This document shows, in pieces, positions 1-12,083 of a DNA stretch of 64,000 nucleotides. The position numbers and the translations under genes were made by a program. Position 1 is the stretch's first letter; each line of letters opens with the position of its first letter. Under the pieces are notes generated by a model. The model was not told the DNA's origin and did no database searches. It saw nothing but the letters and a program-made list of their open reading frames with translations. Source of the stretch: Lunularia cruciata (taxonomy: Eukaryota; Streptophyta; Marchantiopsida; Lunulariales; Lunulariaceae); NCBI GenBank assembly GCA_948567375.1, contig OX419759.1:7470744-7534743 (forward strand). Direction: 5' to 3'.

Positions 1-624
1 TGAGAGTCAAGGTATCAAAATGCAGAGCATGGTCTTCTTTAGGTATCACTCTCCACCTTGAGCTTCCACAGAGTGGTGTATCACATCTATAGATGGATTA
101 CATGTTCTTGGAGTGCAAATAAGATCCGAGGATTTTGTCACACACTTCTTAAATGTTGCCCTTGCATAGTATATTCTCCATGTGGATGACCTTCCTTTAC
201 TAGGAGGTCCGCAAGTCCCATTTGGTGTACTCTCTTCTAGTATTGCTCGTCGAACGACTTACCTCCTCCACATAGTTCACTCCTCCTTGACCTTCATATC
301 ATGTCTAGGAGCCTTTGATAAGAGGATTATGGGAGTCTTTGGTGATGTTATTGGACCAAGGACATTTGAGTGTGTGATAGTGGATTTGGCACATAGACAA
401 GCCTTGGACGTATATAGAGCAATGGACACAACATTTGATACATTTGCTAGGGAGTGCACGAGAGCTTATCATGTTAGGCGCGCAAAGGGGTACCACTCTC
501 ACTCTCATACTCTGCAGCTTATTTTAGACATGTGTCTATTGCTCTATAGAGTGCAGCGGATGGTGCAATACACAGGAGAATAATCACACTAGGTGATGCT
601 TCTTCGGATATTTCAATTGTTTGT
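1..624. other. No supported gene
   Basis: The longest open frame (182-583, +, 133 codons) shows no motif I recognise, and overlapping frames on the other strand are of similar quality. I treat this stretch as non-coding or decayed repeat. It runs directly into the dispersed repeat that begins near 625. Confidence 0.5.
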
Positions 625-812
625 AGACTATACGACTTGCATAGCTCGAATATCTTAGGTGCTATTGCACCTAAAATATTTGGGCAGATTTTTCATATCG
701 ACTCCATTGTGGCTTAACCCCATTTTACCTATTTTGTTTCACCCTTGTAAGGCTTGATGGGTCTTCCCATCCTTTGTGTTTTCTATGCGGTCGCCCTTTC
801 CTTCTGTTTAAG
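625..812 (+). repeat. Dispersed repeat family, copy 1
   Basis: This copy holds a string of blocks in fixed order: a 'CTTGCATAGCTCGAATATCTTAG'-like start (quoted only in part at other copies), a 'TTACC..TTTTGTYTCACCCTTGTA' block, a 'CTTGATGGGGTCTTCCCATCC'-like block and a 'TTCTACGCGGTCGCC'-like end. The same order recurs near 8,196 and 11,807, and the end alone recurs near 19,737 and 30,238. It could be a solo LTR or a non-autonomous element. No coding capacity is visible, and the boundaries are approximate. Confidence 0.6.
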
Positions 813-3800
813 TTACTATTATATAAAGGTAAATAGATTGACAAACTGCTGATTCTCATGGACTCTCCAACATCTCCTAAGACGAGATTTGTCGCTCCTC
901 TCCTCTCTCCTCTCTCAAGAAACCATTGCCTTCATTGAGGAGTATTCTAGTAACCTACTCGGTAACCCCACCAGGGGGTCTAGTGCACTGTATACTGGTC
1001 TATCATACACTCCGGAAATTGATATCTCATACATACAATATCGCATTGACAAGTACACAAATTCACAAGCAATTCACCTCTTAGTACATAACAAATGAAC
1101 AGTAGGTTAGCGCGATCATTCTACCACTGCAAGATTGCTTTTGTTTTCTACGTAGTTTTCATATACATCTGCCAAAAGAAAAAGGGATAAAGAAGATATA
1201 TATTATATTCTAGCAACTACAGGGAGGCATATTTCAAAGTATCAGCTTCATATCTATCTGTTCACAAGAGTGTATCGCAGGTTTCCATATACGCAAGGGT
1301 TAAGATGCAAGGATACCTGAATCCTGCAAAATCAAATAGGCCGAATACTATACCCTGAAGGAAAAAGAAAGAAAACCAAGAGGTGCAGAAGAGGATAACG
1401 AGCACGGGGCCCAAAGAAGAAGGGCTGGGCAAAAGTACTCGCGCCACTACACTAAGTTCAGATGGTCTTTTTGTCCATATGGTACTCATTAAAGGAGCTT
1501 GTAGTGGATCGAAACCATTATATGAATAAAAAGTGCAATGTGGATTTGCTTAGCATGGTTGAAAAAATGAGAATGCAATTAACTTCTTACAATTCCACTA
1601 CTCACTGGTCAGGTGAACCTTCTCTTCTCGAGTGCATATTTCTTTGTTAAGTTCATTGCATACCTGGTGTTGGAAGTCCTTAGTTTCCGAAACGTTAATA
1701 TTTTCCTTGTATTCTCACTTCACGTTCAAACTTCTTTCACTCGCTAAAGCACCCTAGTGCACTGATATACCACATGAAAATCATGGTAGAAAAAGCAACA
1801 TAAGGGAGACACATATGGGGCCTTTATTATAAGCTATTAATCCAAGTGATGTAGATATGTTTAAGCCAAAACTGGTGTTGTAGTAAACCCATCTGTGCTT
1901 CAAGGAAAATAACTAATGGAAAGCTTCTTTGAGCTATGGTATCCATGTTAGTTGTTAGATATGTTTCAAGGTTTATTTAGAGTTTTTGTCCAGAGATTTT
2001 ATCACTTTAAGGATATTTGTCTACTTCATGCTTTATAGGGTCTAGTTCCGGATGGTGTTGTATCTTTGCTATCATTTGCAAGAGAAGCTTTTCTTGATAT
2101 CATTATCGTTGATATCATTATTTTAGCAGGCTATTCGTACTCTACGAGCAAAGTTAAACATAAAACATAACCTATCATTGTTGCTTGCTTTCCATGATCT
2201 CGGAAGGATAAAGTGTCAAGAGAATTAGATATTTAATGAATGCTTTTCCAGCTGGGTAAATCAAATGATCCCCTTCCCTTTTACCAAGATGAACCATGGG
2301 AAGTCCAGAATCAGCCCAAAGGTATATAGCTCTCTCGTTTCAGCTTGCAGCATATATGAAAACAGAACATGGCAGTTCTTCCTCTTTAGAGCAAAGGGGA
2401 TAAGAAATGAAGACCTTATCGGTACAGTCTGCAAAGTACATGAAAGAATTAACTCCATCATTAAAAACTGCACTAGAAATATCAATAAAGAACAAAAAAA
2501 TATTCGATTTTTTCATTTGATCCTTTTAAGATAGTCAAAGATACTTTCACCACAAAAAGAAAAAAACACTGTACCTTGCAATTCTACTGCTGGTAAAGTC
2601 CCTTTCTATGGTGTAGTATGACAGCCTCCTTTTCAGTCCAGGTGCTGCTAGAGCGATCTTTTTCGTCTGTCCCACCATCTAGATTATGCCTATCTCCATC
2701 AACTGGCAGAAGCTAAATTAGACCATCTCGCTGTTCCTCTCCAGTACCCATTCCTTTCCAAATGATTCCTGTTTTGGTGTCTATCACAGTGTTTGGATTC
2801 GCAGATATGTATAGTCGACCGACCAGAGAGTCTAAGATCTAGACAATGAGTGAATCATAGTCTAGTAAATCGAAACATTCTTTCTGAGTATCGATTGATG
2901 AATGTGGAACATGTGTGCATTAATACCAAGCTCGAACGGACTTAGACAATGTATGAGGAAAGAGATTCGAGTCCATTAGTCTATGTTCTCTTCAGACAAA
3001 CTAAAGTGAAGGGTTCACGTCTTGATCTGGGCACCTGGTTTGAATATATCTCCTTGTAAGAGAAGGTAAGACAGAAGATGACTGTTGAATAAGAGCATGA
3101 ACCTGTTCAACAGAAAAACAGCTAAAAGTGTGAACTTCAATCATTAACAAGTATGTTAGCGATGGAGACTAAGCATTAGACTGTCACCAAGAGGTCGAAG
3201 GGCTTGACAAAGAACATTACAGTTTACAAGGAGCGTACTTCCAGTTCATTATGTAAATATCAGGTCCAAGAATCTTGGGAAATCCGACTTCCAAGGACAG
3301 CCTGCCACTCAAAAGGCTGGCAAACTTGTAAGGGTGAGGAGGAATCTTAGCTAAAGGTTATGTACAACATTCCAGTTGCTAAGTCTTGGACATGCTTGCT
3401 GTGTGTTCTTTTCGTTTGATCTTTGTGAGTCCCCTTTTACATTACCAGGTCTTGGAGGCGACGTGACGTTTGTGGGAATACGTACCAGGAGGAGCTCTGG
3501 GAAGTGCCAAGAAGAAATTAATCCAAGTTTTGGGAAAGGCTGATCCAAATTGTGTTAAATTACGGCATTACTGCAATAAGGAGATCGCATGATAGTTTAT
3601 CAATCATATCAACTCTACTCACGTTGTTTGAAACGGACTACAGGATCAATCTTGTTCACTGACCGTATCTTTGTGTTCTTCTGCTGCCTGTGTAGTCGGC
3701 CATACCTATAATGTAGTATCGAGTCGATCGGCAGGACAGGTTATAAGTATCTATCATAAAAGCATCGCTTCCTGAAATTTACAACAGTACTATACTCGAA

Positions 3801-6800
3801 CGTCTTTCTGAATTTATGGGCTCAGTTGCAATCAGCGAATTTAAGTATTATTATCACGTAAGGAATAGTTCAGCTTTAGCGAATCCCGAGACAATGAAGT
3901 AGAGAGAGCCGAATGTAGTACCGAAGATTTCTCTCCACATGACTGGAATAATGTGCGATTTCTGGAACTTGAGCACATACAAAGTGAAGTTGAGGGAGGG
4001 GTTGAAGCGCTTGAATCATTGGAGAGAAGTTGGAATGATCAAGCTGTGCTGAAAAGTCAGCAAAGGTCAGCAGCACCAGCGTGGGCCTCTTAAATTGCAG
4101 CTGTCATGCAGTAGTAGTGTACTCGATTGGATCTCCCGGTTTCTAGCTACAGACTTTCATGGATCTTCTAAAGGACGACCGCTCAACCCACATTTACGCG
4201 AGCCTACCGAATCCATGTAGTACTTTTGCTTGTCACTTTCAACGAGAGATATCACTCTCCTCTCACCTAGGGGCACTTCCTAGGGCACCTTGCGGGCTAG
4301 TGACTAAGGAAGTGCTCAATTTTCTCGAGATTTCGTACTCTTTGGATCTTATGGATGCTACAGTATCTAAATTTTATCATCATTTCTTCAAAGTGTCCTA
4401 ATTGATAGTTCCTTACAAGTGGTTATGCATAAACATTTCTTCAGCTTTAGCTTGTGCTCCTCCTACATAGTACAAAGAAGGCCCTACTCTCAATGCTTCA
4501 TAGACCTCAAAATTACTTTGTACAACCCAGCAGCTCCGTACTTTTCTTTTCTTCATTCGTGTTCTCTGCGTCAGCCTACTCTAAGTCCAAAGATCCGGTA
4601 GAACATAACAACTCGTTGTAGTCCAATAATGCAATGTGAGACGAGGACTCCAAGAAGATTGTTGAAAACAACAATCACGTTTGTATATTTCTAGATTTTA
4701 CCGCCAATTCCCTCTGTGCTAGACTGAAGTAGCAAGCTTGCTGGCTAAACCATGGCCAGTTCTTCTATCCTCACTGATGGATATATTCAAGGGACTCCTA
4801 CTGCACTGTTAATTTTACTATTTTATGGTAAAAGTCCTTTTCAATCTGAAGGCGAATCTCCGTGCAGTTTGCATTGGTTTTGATGTGATTATTATATGAT
4901 GTTTTTACTTCCTAAAACTTTCTCAATATCATCTACAGTGAATATTTATAATTTTGAATCATGGTTAAACAACTTTGATTGAATCAAGTGATAATAAATA
5001 GGATTACTGATTGTCTTTGTCCATATTATCATACAATTAAGTCAATGTTAAACAACTCAGTTACTACAAAGTAGTAGTAATACTGGGAAGATCACTTTGC
5101 CTCTCAATTTTATTACCTCAAAACCTTCAGAATATCCGAAGTGGATAGTCCTAGTTTTAAGTCATGGTTAGATAAGTTTACTCAATTCAAGTAGTTATAA
5201 ACAAGATTATCAATTGAATTTTCACCTCAAGTAATAATCATACCATTAAGTTTCTATTTGATAAATTTTCTCAACTCAATTAATAAGAAACAGGATTGTT
5301 ATTTAGGAAGTCCACTTTGCCCCTCAACAACTTTTTTGGACGGTGTTTGATTATGATTGATATCACTCTATCTACGGTACCAGGGTAAACGTTTAACCAT
5401 GTTCTTTGTTCTTTGTACTATGTGTGCATAGTTCTGTTTGGTACAGGCCATGGTTCAATGAAGATATCACCCTCAAGGAAAAGGATAGCACCATTAAAGC
5501 AGGTATGAGGAAAGTATCTAGTGCTTGTAAATGGTTAGTTCTGATCCTTTGGGATTTTTTTTAATTAAAATTCACCTGTAACCTTTAGGGGATAGAGTTA
5601 ACTTGAGGTAGAATATTCTCAAAAAATTATAATCTTTTAACGAATTTTCTTAATCCACTACACGGGACTACTGAAATCGGTGACGGTAGAGAAATAACAA
5701 TCAGAGACTTTACTTTGAGGGAGAGTTGACTGTATGTCTCAATTTCCACCACGGTGGTTTTGGTCTTCTTGAGATTGCTCTAGAATGTGATTTTTTGGTA
5801 TGTTCTAAGGCAAGTTTACGATCAATGGATGCCGTGAGTCAAATAGGGGTCGTACCTACAAAGTTGGATGTTGCAAAATTGATGGCCGGGCTTCTTTTCG
5901 AAATTATTGGGATTCGGTGTGAGCCTCAAGCTTTAGTATACAGTAGTGTACTAGACTTTCTTGCACATTGGACTTCGCATGCTCGGAAAGGGAAAAGAGC
6001 GTCCTGCTTTTGTAAGAGAATCGGGAGGCTGTGTGCATATCTACTTCCAACTGAAATTGGTAGCTTCGTTTACTTATCTTCTTGGCCATGTGCGAAGAGA
6101 CAGACATAACTTGGCAGAACTTGGCCTTGGAGACGAGAATATTAGACGTAAAACTTTACTCGTTTCTACTGATTCTTTTATCTATAGCAGTGCTTTCTTT
6201 CTTGGCAATGGATTGTCCTTAAGTTGTACATTTGATGCCTATTCACTCCATAATATGAAGGCCATGTGGAGAATTATTCCAACTAAGCGAAACTATTTTT
6301 CTCTCCTTGTTCTAGTGTACTCTTCTCCACATTGATTCTCAAACTGTAATACGACAAATCAATTTCTAGCATCAACACTTTACTCATTTGAATTGGTCTA
6401 CTCTTCAGTTGGCTCTCCACTTGCTGGTCATGCCAACGTTATGATGCATTCGAGTTCAGGCATATATCTCAGTTTTCGATTCCACAAGTGAGAAGCAGGG
6501 AAGATACCAGCAGGTTTGGTAGGTAGCCAGGCCAAAGCGGATTTAGAAGGTGATCGCTTTTGCACGGTTCCAGCAGGGAAAAATGCATCCGTAGTTGGTA
6601 GGTAGCCAGATGACTATGAACTCATGCAAAATGACATTTGGAGCCACTGCTCGTACACTCTTTTAAGGCATCTTCTCTTTTGGAGGTTGGCACAACCGTC
6701 TTCAAGTATTCCATAACAAGCCTATTCTTGCTCTTGGCTTTAGAAAGCTCAGGTCTCTTTGCTCATTCACCTCCACAAGATGCTTGTGTTTCCGTGAAAT

Positions 6801-8195
6801 GCAAAGCTTTTCCTTTCCAATCATGCTAGTATAGACTTGTTTCTCTCCATTTCTATTCTCTCTCTTTGTATTTGTGAACGGACGTCTGCTACCTGCATAG
6901 AGAGAGAAACCACAAAGTTTTCGCTTCTCACGACATGTCTTTGCATGAGTGCTATGTTGTACCTTCGAAGATGCCACCTTTACAACAATTCTAGCTATAA
7001 GGGTCGTTATGCATTGAAAATGGCTCTACAAAGCACTGGACAACTACTTTGGCGGATTCTTGCTATAATTTGCATGCACCCGACAAATAACACCACATTT
7101 TTGGAGCAGTCTATGTCTCGCAGAGTCGTAGTCTTCATAAAAGAGGATCTTCAAAATGTATGAAATGACGGCAGCACCATCTGAACAGCAGAATCAGAAA
7201 CAAAAAGGGAAAAACACAAACCATGATTCGAGGATTCCCATTCATGGTATGTGGATTGTTGTTTACCACTTCATGAATTTGCTACCGTATGACGTGCCAA
7301 TCATAATCGATTAGTATAATGAGCACTGTGACGCTCTCAAAGGATCGTACTTGCTGTGTTTTGGTTCTCGTTATGTCTTGTGCGGGCTATATGTCCCCAA
7401 GCCTGATGCTCTAGACAGCATAGGGTAGTTGATGCAAACCAGCTTGCTCCTTTGTACTTAATTATGGGTTCTCAAGAAGTCATGAGGAAACCATTTCGTG
7501 CGTTACTTTCAGAGCAATTGGGTGTACGGCCGTAAAATGGCATCAAATTGCAAAAGGGACATCGAATTCTCGCTTATTGTAACTTAACCGCTCATTAGTT
7601 GTTGACGCTTGATTTCAACCTGCAGCGTACTTAGTGTTATTCAGTTTCGGTGCTTCTCCCTTAGCTGGACCGGGAAGACCAAGGATGTTTCCAGCAAGTT
7701 TGTGTTTCGTATTGACTCATCAAAGAAATATGATCAAATATTATCAAGCGCGAAATGCTGTTTCGGCATACCGAAACGCTTGGCAGACTGTATCTCCAGA
7801 GAAAGACTTAACCGAACCAAGTTGACAAAAAGAATTATACGACCCCTCAAGGTATCCATGAATAATAGTTACAATGGAATGAGTTCGAGCTGGCAACCAA
7901 TGTTCTTGTGGCTCACATTGTCTTGTTTGTGAATCCATTGTCACATAGTACTGACGCGCTCCGTCGAGGGTTTAAGGGGGTTGCTTAACTCTTTTTGCCA
8001 ACTTGGGGGTCGAAGTGCCCAATATGGAGGCCGGTCAAGTCTACCTCTCTGCTTGTATCTGCTACTGTACATGGATTCCAGATCTGCAACTTCAACCCAC
8101 ACGCTGGATCTTCATCCACAACAAAGATCTACCCATGTTTCGTTGAGCAATCACTCTGTGTGATGTTTGTTCGGATGTTCCAATAGTTTATAAAC
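813..8195. other. Gene-free stretch with no recognised coding sequence
   Basis: Open frames here are short (under about 130 codons), overlap on both strands and carry no recognisable domain. Examples are 5,726-6,109 and 5,961-6,335 on the + strand. I saw no tRNA, rRNA or retroelement protein motif. A block of degenerate tandem repeats at 4,925-5,335 is listed separately. Short low-complexity or duplicated words occur, such as two near-identical 'GATATCATTAT' words around 2,095-2,125. Confidence 0.45.
4925..5335 (+). repeat. Degenerate tandem repeats, about 90-120 bp, four copies
   Basis: Four related blocks start near 4,961, 5,040, 5,160 and 5,250. Each has the order 'GTCATGGTTAAACAA'-like word, 'CTCAATTCAAGT'-like word, 'AATAAACAGGATTA'-like word, and in two copies a 'CACTTTGCCYCTCAA' word. 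Copies differ by many substitutions and small indels, so the array is old. No coding role is visible. Confidence 0.5.
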
Positions 8196-8410
8196 CTCAC
8201 GGCTTGCATAACTTGGTTATCTTAAGTGCGGTAAGGCAAATGTTTCGTATCGATACTATTGAGGCCTAGCACCGTTGTACCTCTTTTGTCTCTCCCTTGT
8301 AGGGCTTGGTTGATGTGATTAATGGGGTCTTCTCATCCTTCTTGTGTTCTACACGGCTGGATTGATGTGATTGATGGGGTCTTCTCATCCTTCTTCTGTT
8401 CTATGTGTTT
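8196..8410 (+). repeat. Dispersed repeat family, copy 2, with an internal 52-bp duplication
   Basis: The block order matches copy 1: a 'GGCTTGCATAACTTGG' start, a 'TACCTCTTTTGTCTC' block, then the 'TGATGGGGTCTTCTCATCC' block. The last block is duplicated in tandem: 'TTGATGTGATT' words begin near 8,310 and 8,362, about 52 bp apart. The duplication is specific to this copy. Confidence 0.55.
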
Positions 8411-10451
8411 CGTTGACTATCATTTTGGGTACATTCACTCAAGTACAGTAGTGCAAACATTGTTGATAAACATTTTGAACAATTTATCAATGGACCTTCA
8501 GTTTGGTTACTCGCACTCAAATTTTCATGAATTGCTTCTGTAGTGTAAAGTAGTTTCACTCTTGTTTTCCTCGTCGATTATGACTTTAGGGGACTAGGAT
8601 ACACGCTTTTGAACACGTTTCACCTCCCTACAAGGTCGCTTGTCCCTGCCCTGAAGAAAACAAAAATGACATGATTTTCAGCATCTAGCAAGGCACCAAT
8701 CCAAGCTCCGCAACTATCGACATACATGTCCGATACTGTTGGCGCGGTATTTGGGAAAGGATGGATATGCACAAGGGATAGGACATGTACTGTATAGTGT
8801 AAAGGAGTCACAGGAAATGAATAGTGAACTGTTGAGTGATCTCGAAGGAAGAGCAAAACTTCCTTCGAGACGAGACGAGAAGGCGTAAATTTACGTACCC
8901 TTCGAACGTCGAAAGATTGTCGAATCCTCGTCGCCTCCCTTTCACGTGTTAACAGTTCTCGTTGACAACATCCAAGATATACAGAGTCTTCGAGTCCAGA
9001 GCCAGTCGCCAACTTTCTTGCCGAGATGCTAAAATTGTAATTGGACCTTTATGCATTGAAGGGTACTTGTCCAGCTTCCTTGTCTGATAAACTCCTGTTC
9101 AAACTCCTTGTCAAGGATAAACTCTTCATATTTATTTAGTTTGCATCGTGATGCTGTTTGCATGAATGTATTGGTTGCCGCATCTTATGTTATTTTTCCT
9201 GAACGTGTTTACAAGGCAAATAAGTTTCCCGATGTCGTGTGTTTTATAAGAAAGATTTTACTCTTCCAGCTAACTCAGTACGTGTGGAATCTGTTGCTTC
9301 TACTTGCGTTGCATCTTGTAAGATAGAAGATCTCAAAAGCGTTTACAGTTCGACACAACTGCATTATGACTAGAAAACAATGGGCTGTACGTGTTTCCCC
9401 GCTCTGCCATTCCTTCTGTTTAACTTGCTTAAACGCAAAAATTTCAAGTTTTAAATTGAAAAGTGCTGTTCGTTCTCCTGCGATGAATATGAAATGGGAT
9501 CTCGCCTGATGTGCGATGGAAGTCTATCCAGCGGATCGAAGTAAGATTTCTTCTTTTCTTATGTAGCTCGAGAGCCGATGATCAAGCGATTTGACATTGA
9601 GTGATGAAGAGGCTTTCGCGGTTCAGAGATTTTATCGATATTTTTTAACACATACAAATACAAAACGGAACCCAAGCGTTTGGTGAAGTTGAAGTTGCCA
9701 CACTTTTAGAAGAAACACTGTGTTTCAATCATAACAATCAATGGCATCAACGTAGGGACGTAACATGTATGTTGTCGTGGAAATACTATTGACCCAAAAG
9801 CGTTAGTTCCAAGGATATATTACAAAGCCCCTAAGGAAAGGATCACACGACAATAGGTAGCTACATTGATCAATGGAGGACCCACACTTTATTGTCATAC
9901 AGAGATCGAGCACAGCGATCTTCACTTTCAATCAAGGTTGATGGCACTTTTGAGGAATCTGCGAAAGATCTGTGTCTTATCAAAGAAGCCTAGGCGACAT
10001 GTGATACACTGTTTATGTTGTTCATGGCTAACAACGAATTCATGATGCTGTGAGATGGCCCATTGGCTCGCTTTCCATTTAAAACGAATCTTTGTCCACT
10101 GTATTGAGTGATTGACTTAGTGATGTTTTGGTCCAGGTCGTCTCTTTCGAGGTGGCCCCTTTAGGAACCGAAAGCTTCGTATTCTGTAGGGACATTGCAT
10201 CCAGTTATTGGTGTTCATGGGTGTCGAATTACTCGACAATTGGCTGCATCGGAACCAACTTCAACAGCTCCGAAAACAACAAAAAAATGGCACAAAAGGA
10301 AAGCTGAAATGCTCCAACGGCTCCAGAATTCTTCATATTTTATTGCGAAAAAGCTCAACAGCCCTAGTAACGACATAAGAAACCAAAATCAAACGGATTT
10401 AACAGCTCTAGAACTTTTCGGAGTGGATTTAGTCAAAACCGCGTTGCTCCA
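8411..10451. other. Gene-free stretch; one unassigned minus-strand open frame
   Basis: The longest open frame is 8,620-9,012 on the - strand (130 codons). Its sequence gives no domain I recognise. Just upstream on the - strand, around 8,995-9,015, is a 'TGGCGACTGGCTC' word that resembles a retroelement primer-binding site, but no LTR end or gag could be tied to it. The rest shows only short overlapping frames. Confidence 0.4.
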
Positions 10452-10753
10452 ATAACAACAAATGAAAGCCAAACTGATGTCATCCATCAGTCCACAGCTC
10501 GTCTTATTGTGAGATTACTCGAATATTCATGCACATATCTTGGTGAATATCACTTGGATCTTGGTGTAAATCACCTTTTCTGTCAGAACCTCGTTGGCTT
10601 CGATAACAACAAATGAAAGCCAAACTGATAGCATCCAACAATCTAAAGCTCTTCTTATTGGGAGATTACTCAAGTATTCAGGTACTTACCTTGACCAAAG
10701 TCATTTCTTCTGTCTTAAAACGGAAGACCTATTCCTCCATGAGTTGCGATCGA
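10452..10753 (+). repeat. Imperfect tandem duplication, 151-bp period
   Basis: A word starting 'ATAACAACAAATGAAAGCC' occurs at 10,452 and again at 10,603. In both copies it is followed by related sequence (catcca..ca, 'AGCTCKTCTTATTG', 'GAGATTACTC', 'TATTCA', 'CATATCTTG/CTTACCTTG'). A third, weaker relative may lie upstream at about 10,265-10,400. The frame across copy 2 (10,594-10,839) is open but not recognisable. Confidence 0.65.
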
Positions 10754-10872
10754 CGGTACGGGAGAAAGGATTGATGATTGTCATGGTAACACGCCTGGTG
10801 TCATTTTGTTTAAGGGAGAGTAGTGGTTTCAGTATTTAGTGCGTACTTACGGATTTCCGTGGCGATTTTGTA

Positions 10873-10910
10873 TTAAGGGATCACCCCTCGTTTGAGGGGT
10901 GATCCCTTAA
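10873..10910. repeat. Perfect 17-bp inverted repeat with 4-base loop
   Basis: Arms 10,873-10,889 and 10,894-10,910 are exact reverse complements (arm TTAAGGGATCACCCCTC) separated by GTTT. A perfect stem in otherwise decayed DNA points to a recent origin or a foldback transposon end. The AT-rich sequence downstream is gene-free. Confidence 0.9.
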
Positions 10911-11806
10911 AATATTATGGGCAGTGTAACAAAACGACTTGAAACATTATGGTCTGGGTAAAAAAGATGACTCATATAGTTAAACTATTACAAGATTCTA
11001 TATGAGTTTATAAATCTTTTAGAAATAACCTCATCCAACATTAAAAGCTGTGTGGCAAAATGACTGGTGCAATTTTCCTTGTATTCAATTCATTTTCATC
11101 AACCGTCACCTTCTTTCGTTAACTACTTTTGCCTTATTCACCGGCAACTTCCGTAATCTATTTGATTGCTTTGTTCAGTTTTAATGCCGATATTCTTTAC
11201 AAATATAATGATTTCATTTTTGAAAATTCTGCAATGGAATTCAGATTACTCCCATAAATTAGCTTTCTTGATTTCTCGAAAAGTTTTATAATCGATTCTT
11301 GACTTATTTTATTGTAGTGTGTGAAATTTGTATCGTTGCCTCGCATACTTTTATGGTAGTAACTTCACCTCCCAACCTTTCTATAAAACCCCGTGACATC
11401 CCGTAAAGGTCCCTCAATACATGCTTAAGTCTATGCTTTCAGTGGGGTACGATTTCAAGTTCGTACTACTGTAGAGAGAATCGACGTTCACTGAGATAAG
11501 CATTGGCGATATGTTTTCTTCGTGCGAAGGTAGTGCCTACGAATCGTTGAGCTGGTCATACGATACGATGACCTGGTGTTGGTCACTCGGAAGAATTCCC
11601 TTGAGAAAACAGGATGCGGTTTTCTACATGTGTTACAAGGAATATCATTCTAAGTGTCGGAAGCGGTATCACTTTCGTATTTATATTTTATGGCATATAT
11701 TAAAAAGCTCGTATCTATGGTTTTACAAAAGGTTATTGGTTGGCGCAATTCAAAGGAAAAAAATTATATTAGATAATATTTATTTTATTTGATTTTATTT
11801 ATTTAT
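10911..11806. other. AT-rich gene-free stretch
   Basis: I see only short open frames, such as 11,511-11,792 (+, 93 codons), with no recognisable domain, RNA gene or retroelement motif. The stretch lies between the 10,873 hairpin and copy 3 of the dispersed repeat. Confidence 0.4.
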
Positions 11807-12083
11807 GGACCATATAACTTGCATAGTTCAACTATCTTGGATGTTGGAAGGCAAATCTCCATACCGAAGCTATTGGGACTTAGCCCCCATTTTACCACTT
11901 ATCTTTTCCTTGTACAGCTTGATGAATCCGGTCTCCTTCTTCCGGTAAAAGAAACGTGTAATTGTTCCTTCCTTAATCCTTAATTGGGATTTAACACCAT
12001 TTTACCTACTTTGTCTCACCTTTGTACCGCTTGATGGGGTCTTCCCATCCTTTGCGTTTTCTACGCGGTCGCCTTTTCTTCTT
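11807..12083 (+). repeat. Dispersed repeat family, copy 3 (two partial units)
   Basis: One unit begins near 11,807 with 'ATATAACTTGCATAG' and runs through 'TTAGCCCCCATTTTACC' and 'CTTGATGAATCCGGTCTCC'. A second partial unit starts near 11,985 and ends at 'TTCTACGCGGTCGCCTTT' near 12,075, matching copy 1 closely. The doubling suggests local duplication or an insertion into an existing copy. Confidence 0.6.

Noticed and set aside
182-583. 133-codon + strand frame at the window start
   Set aside because: No recognisable motif, and frames of similar quality occur on the opposite strand. There is no support beyond openness.
8620-9012. 130-codon minus-strand frame as a gene
   Set aside because: It shows no domain, no conserved motif and no splice or expression signal. 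The 'TGGCGACTGGCTC' word near its start hinted at a retroelement primer site, but no LTR edge or gag was found.
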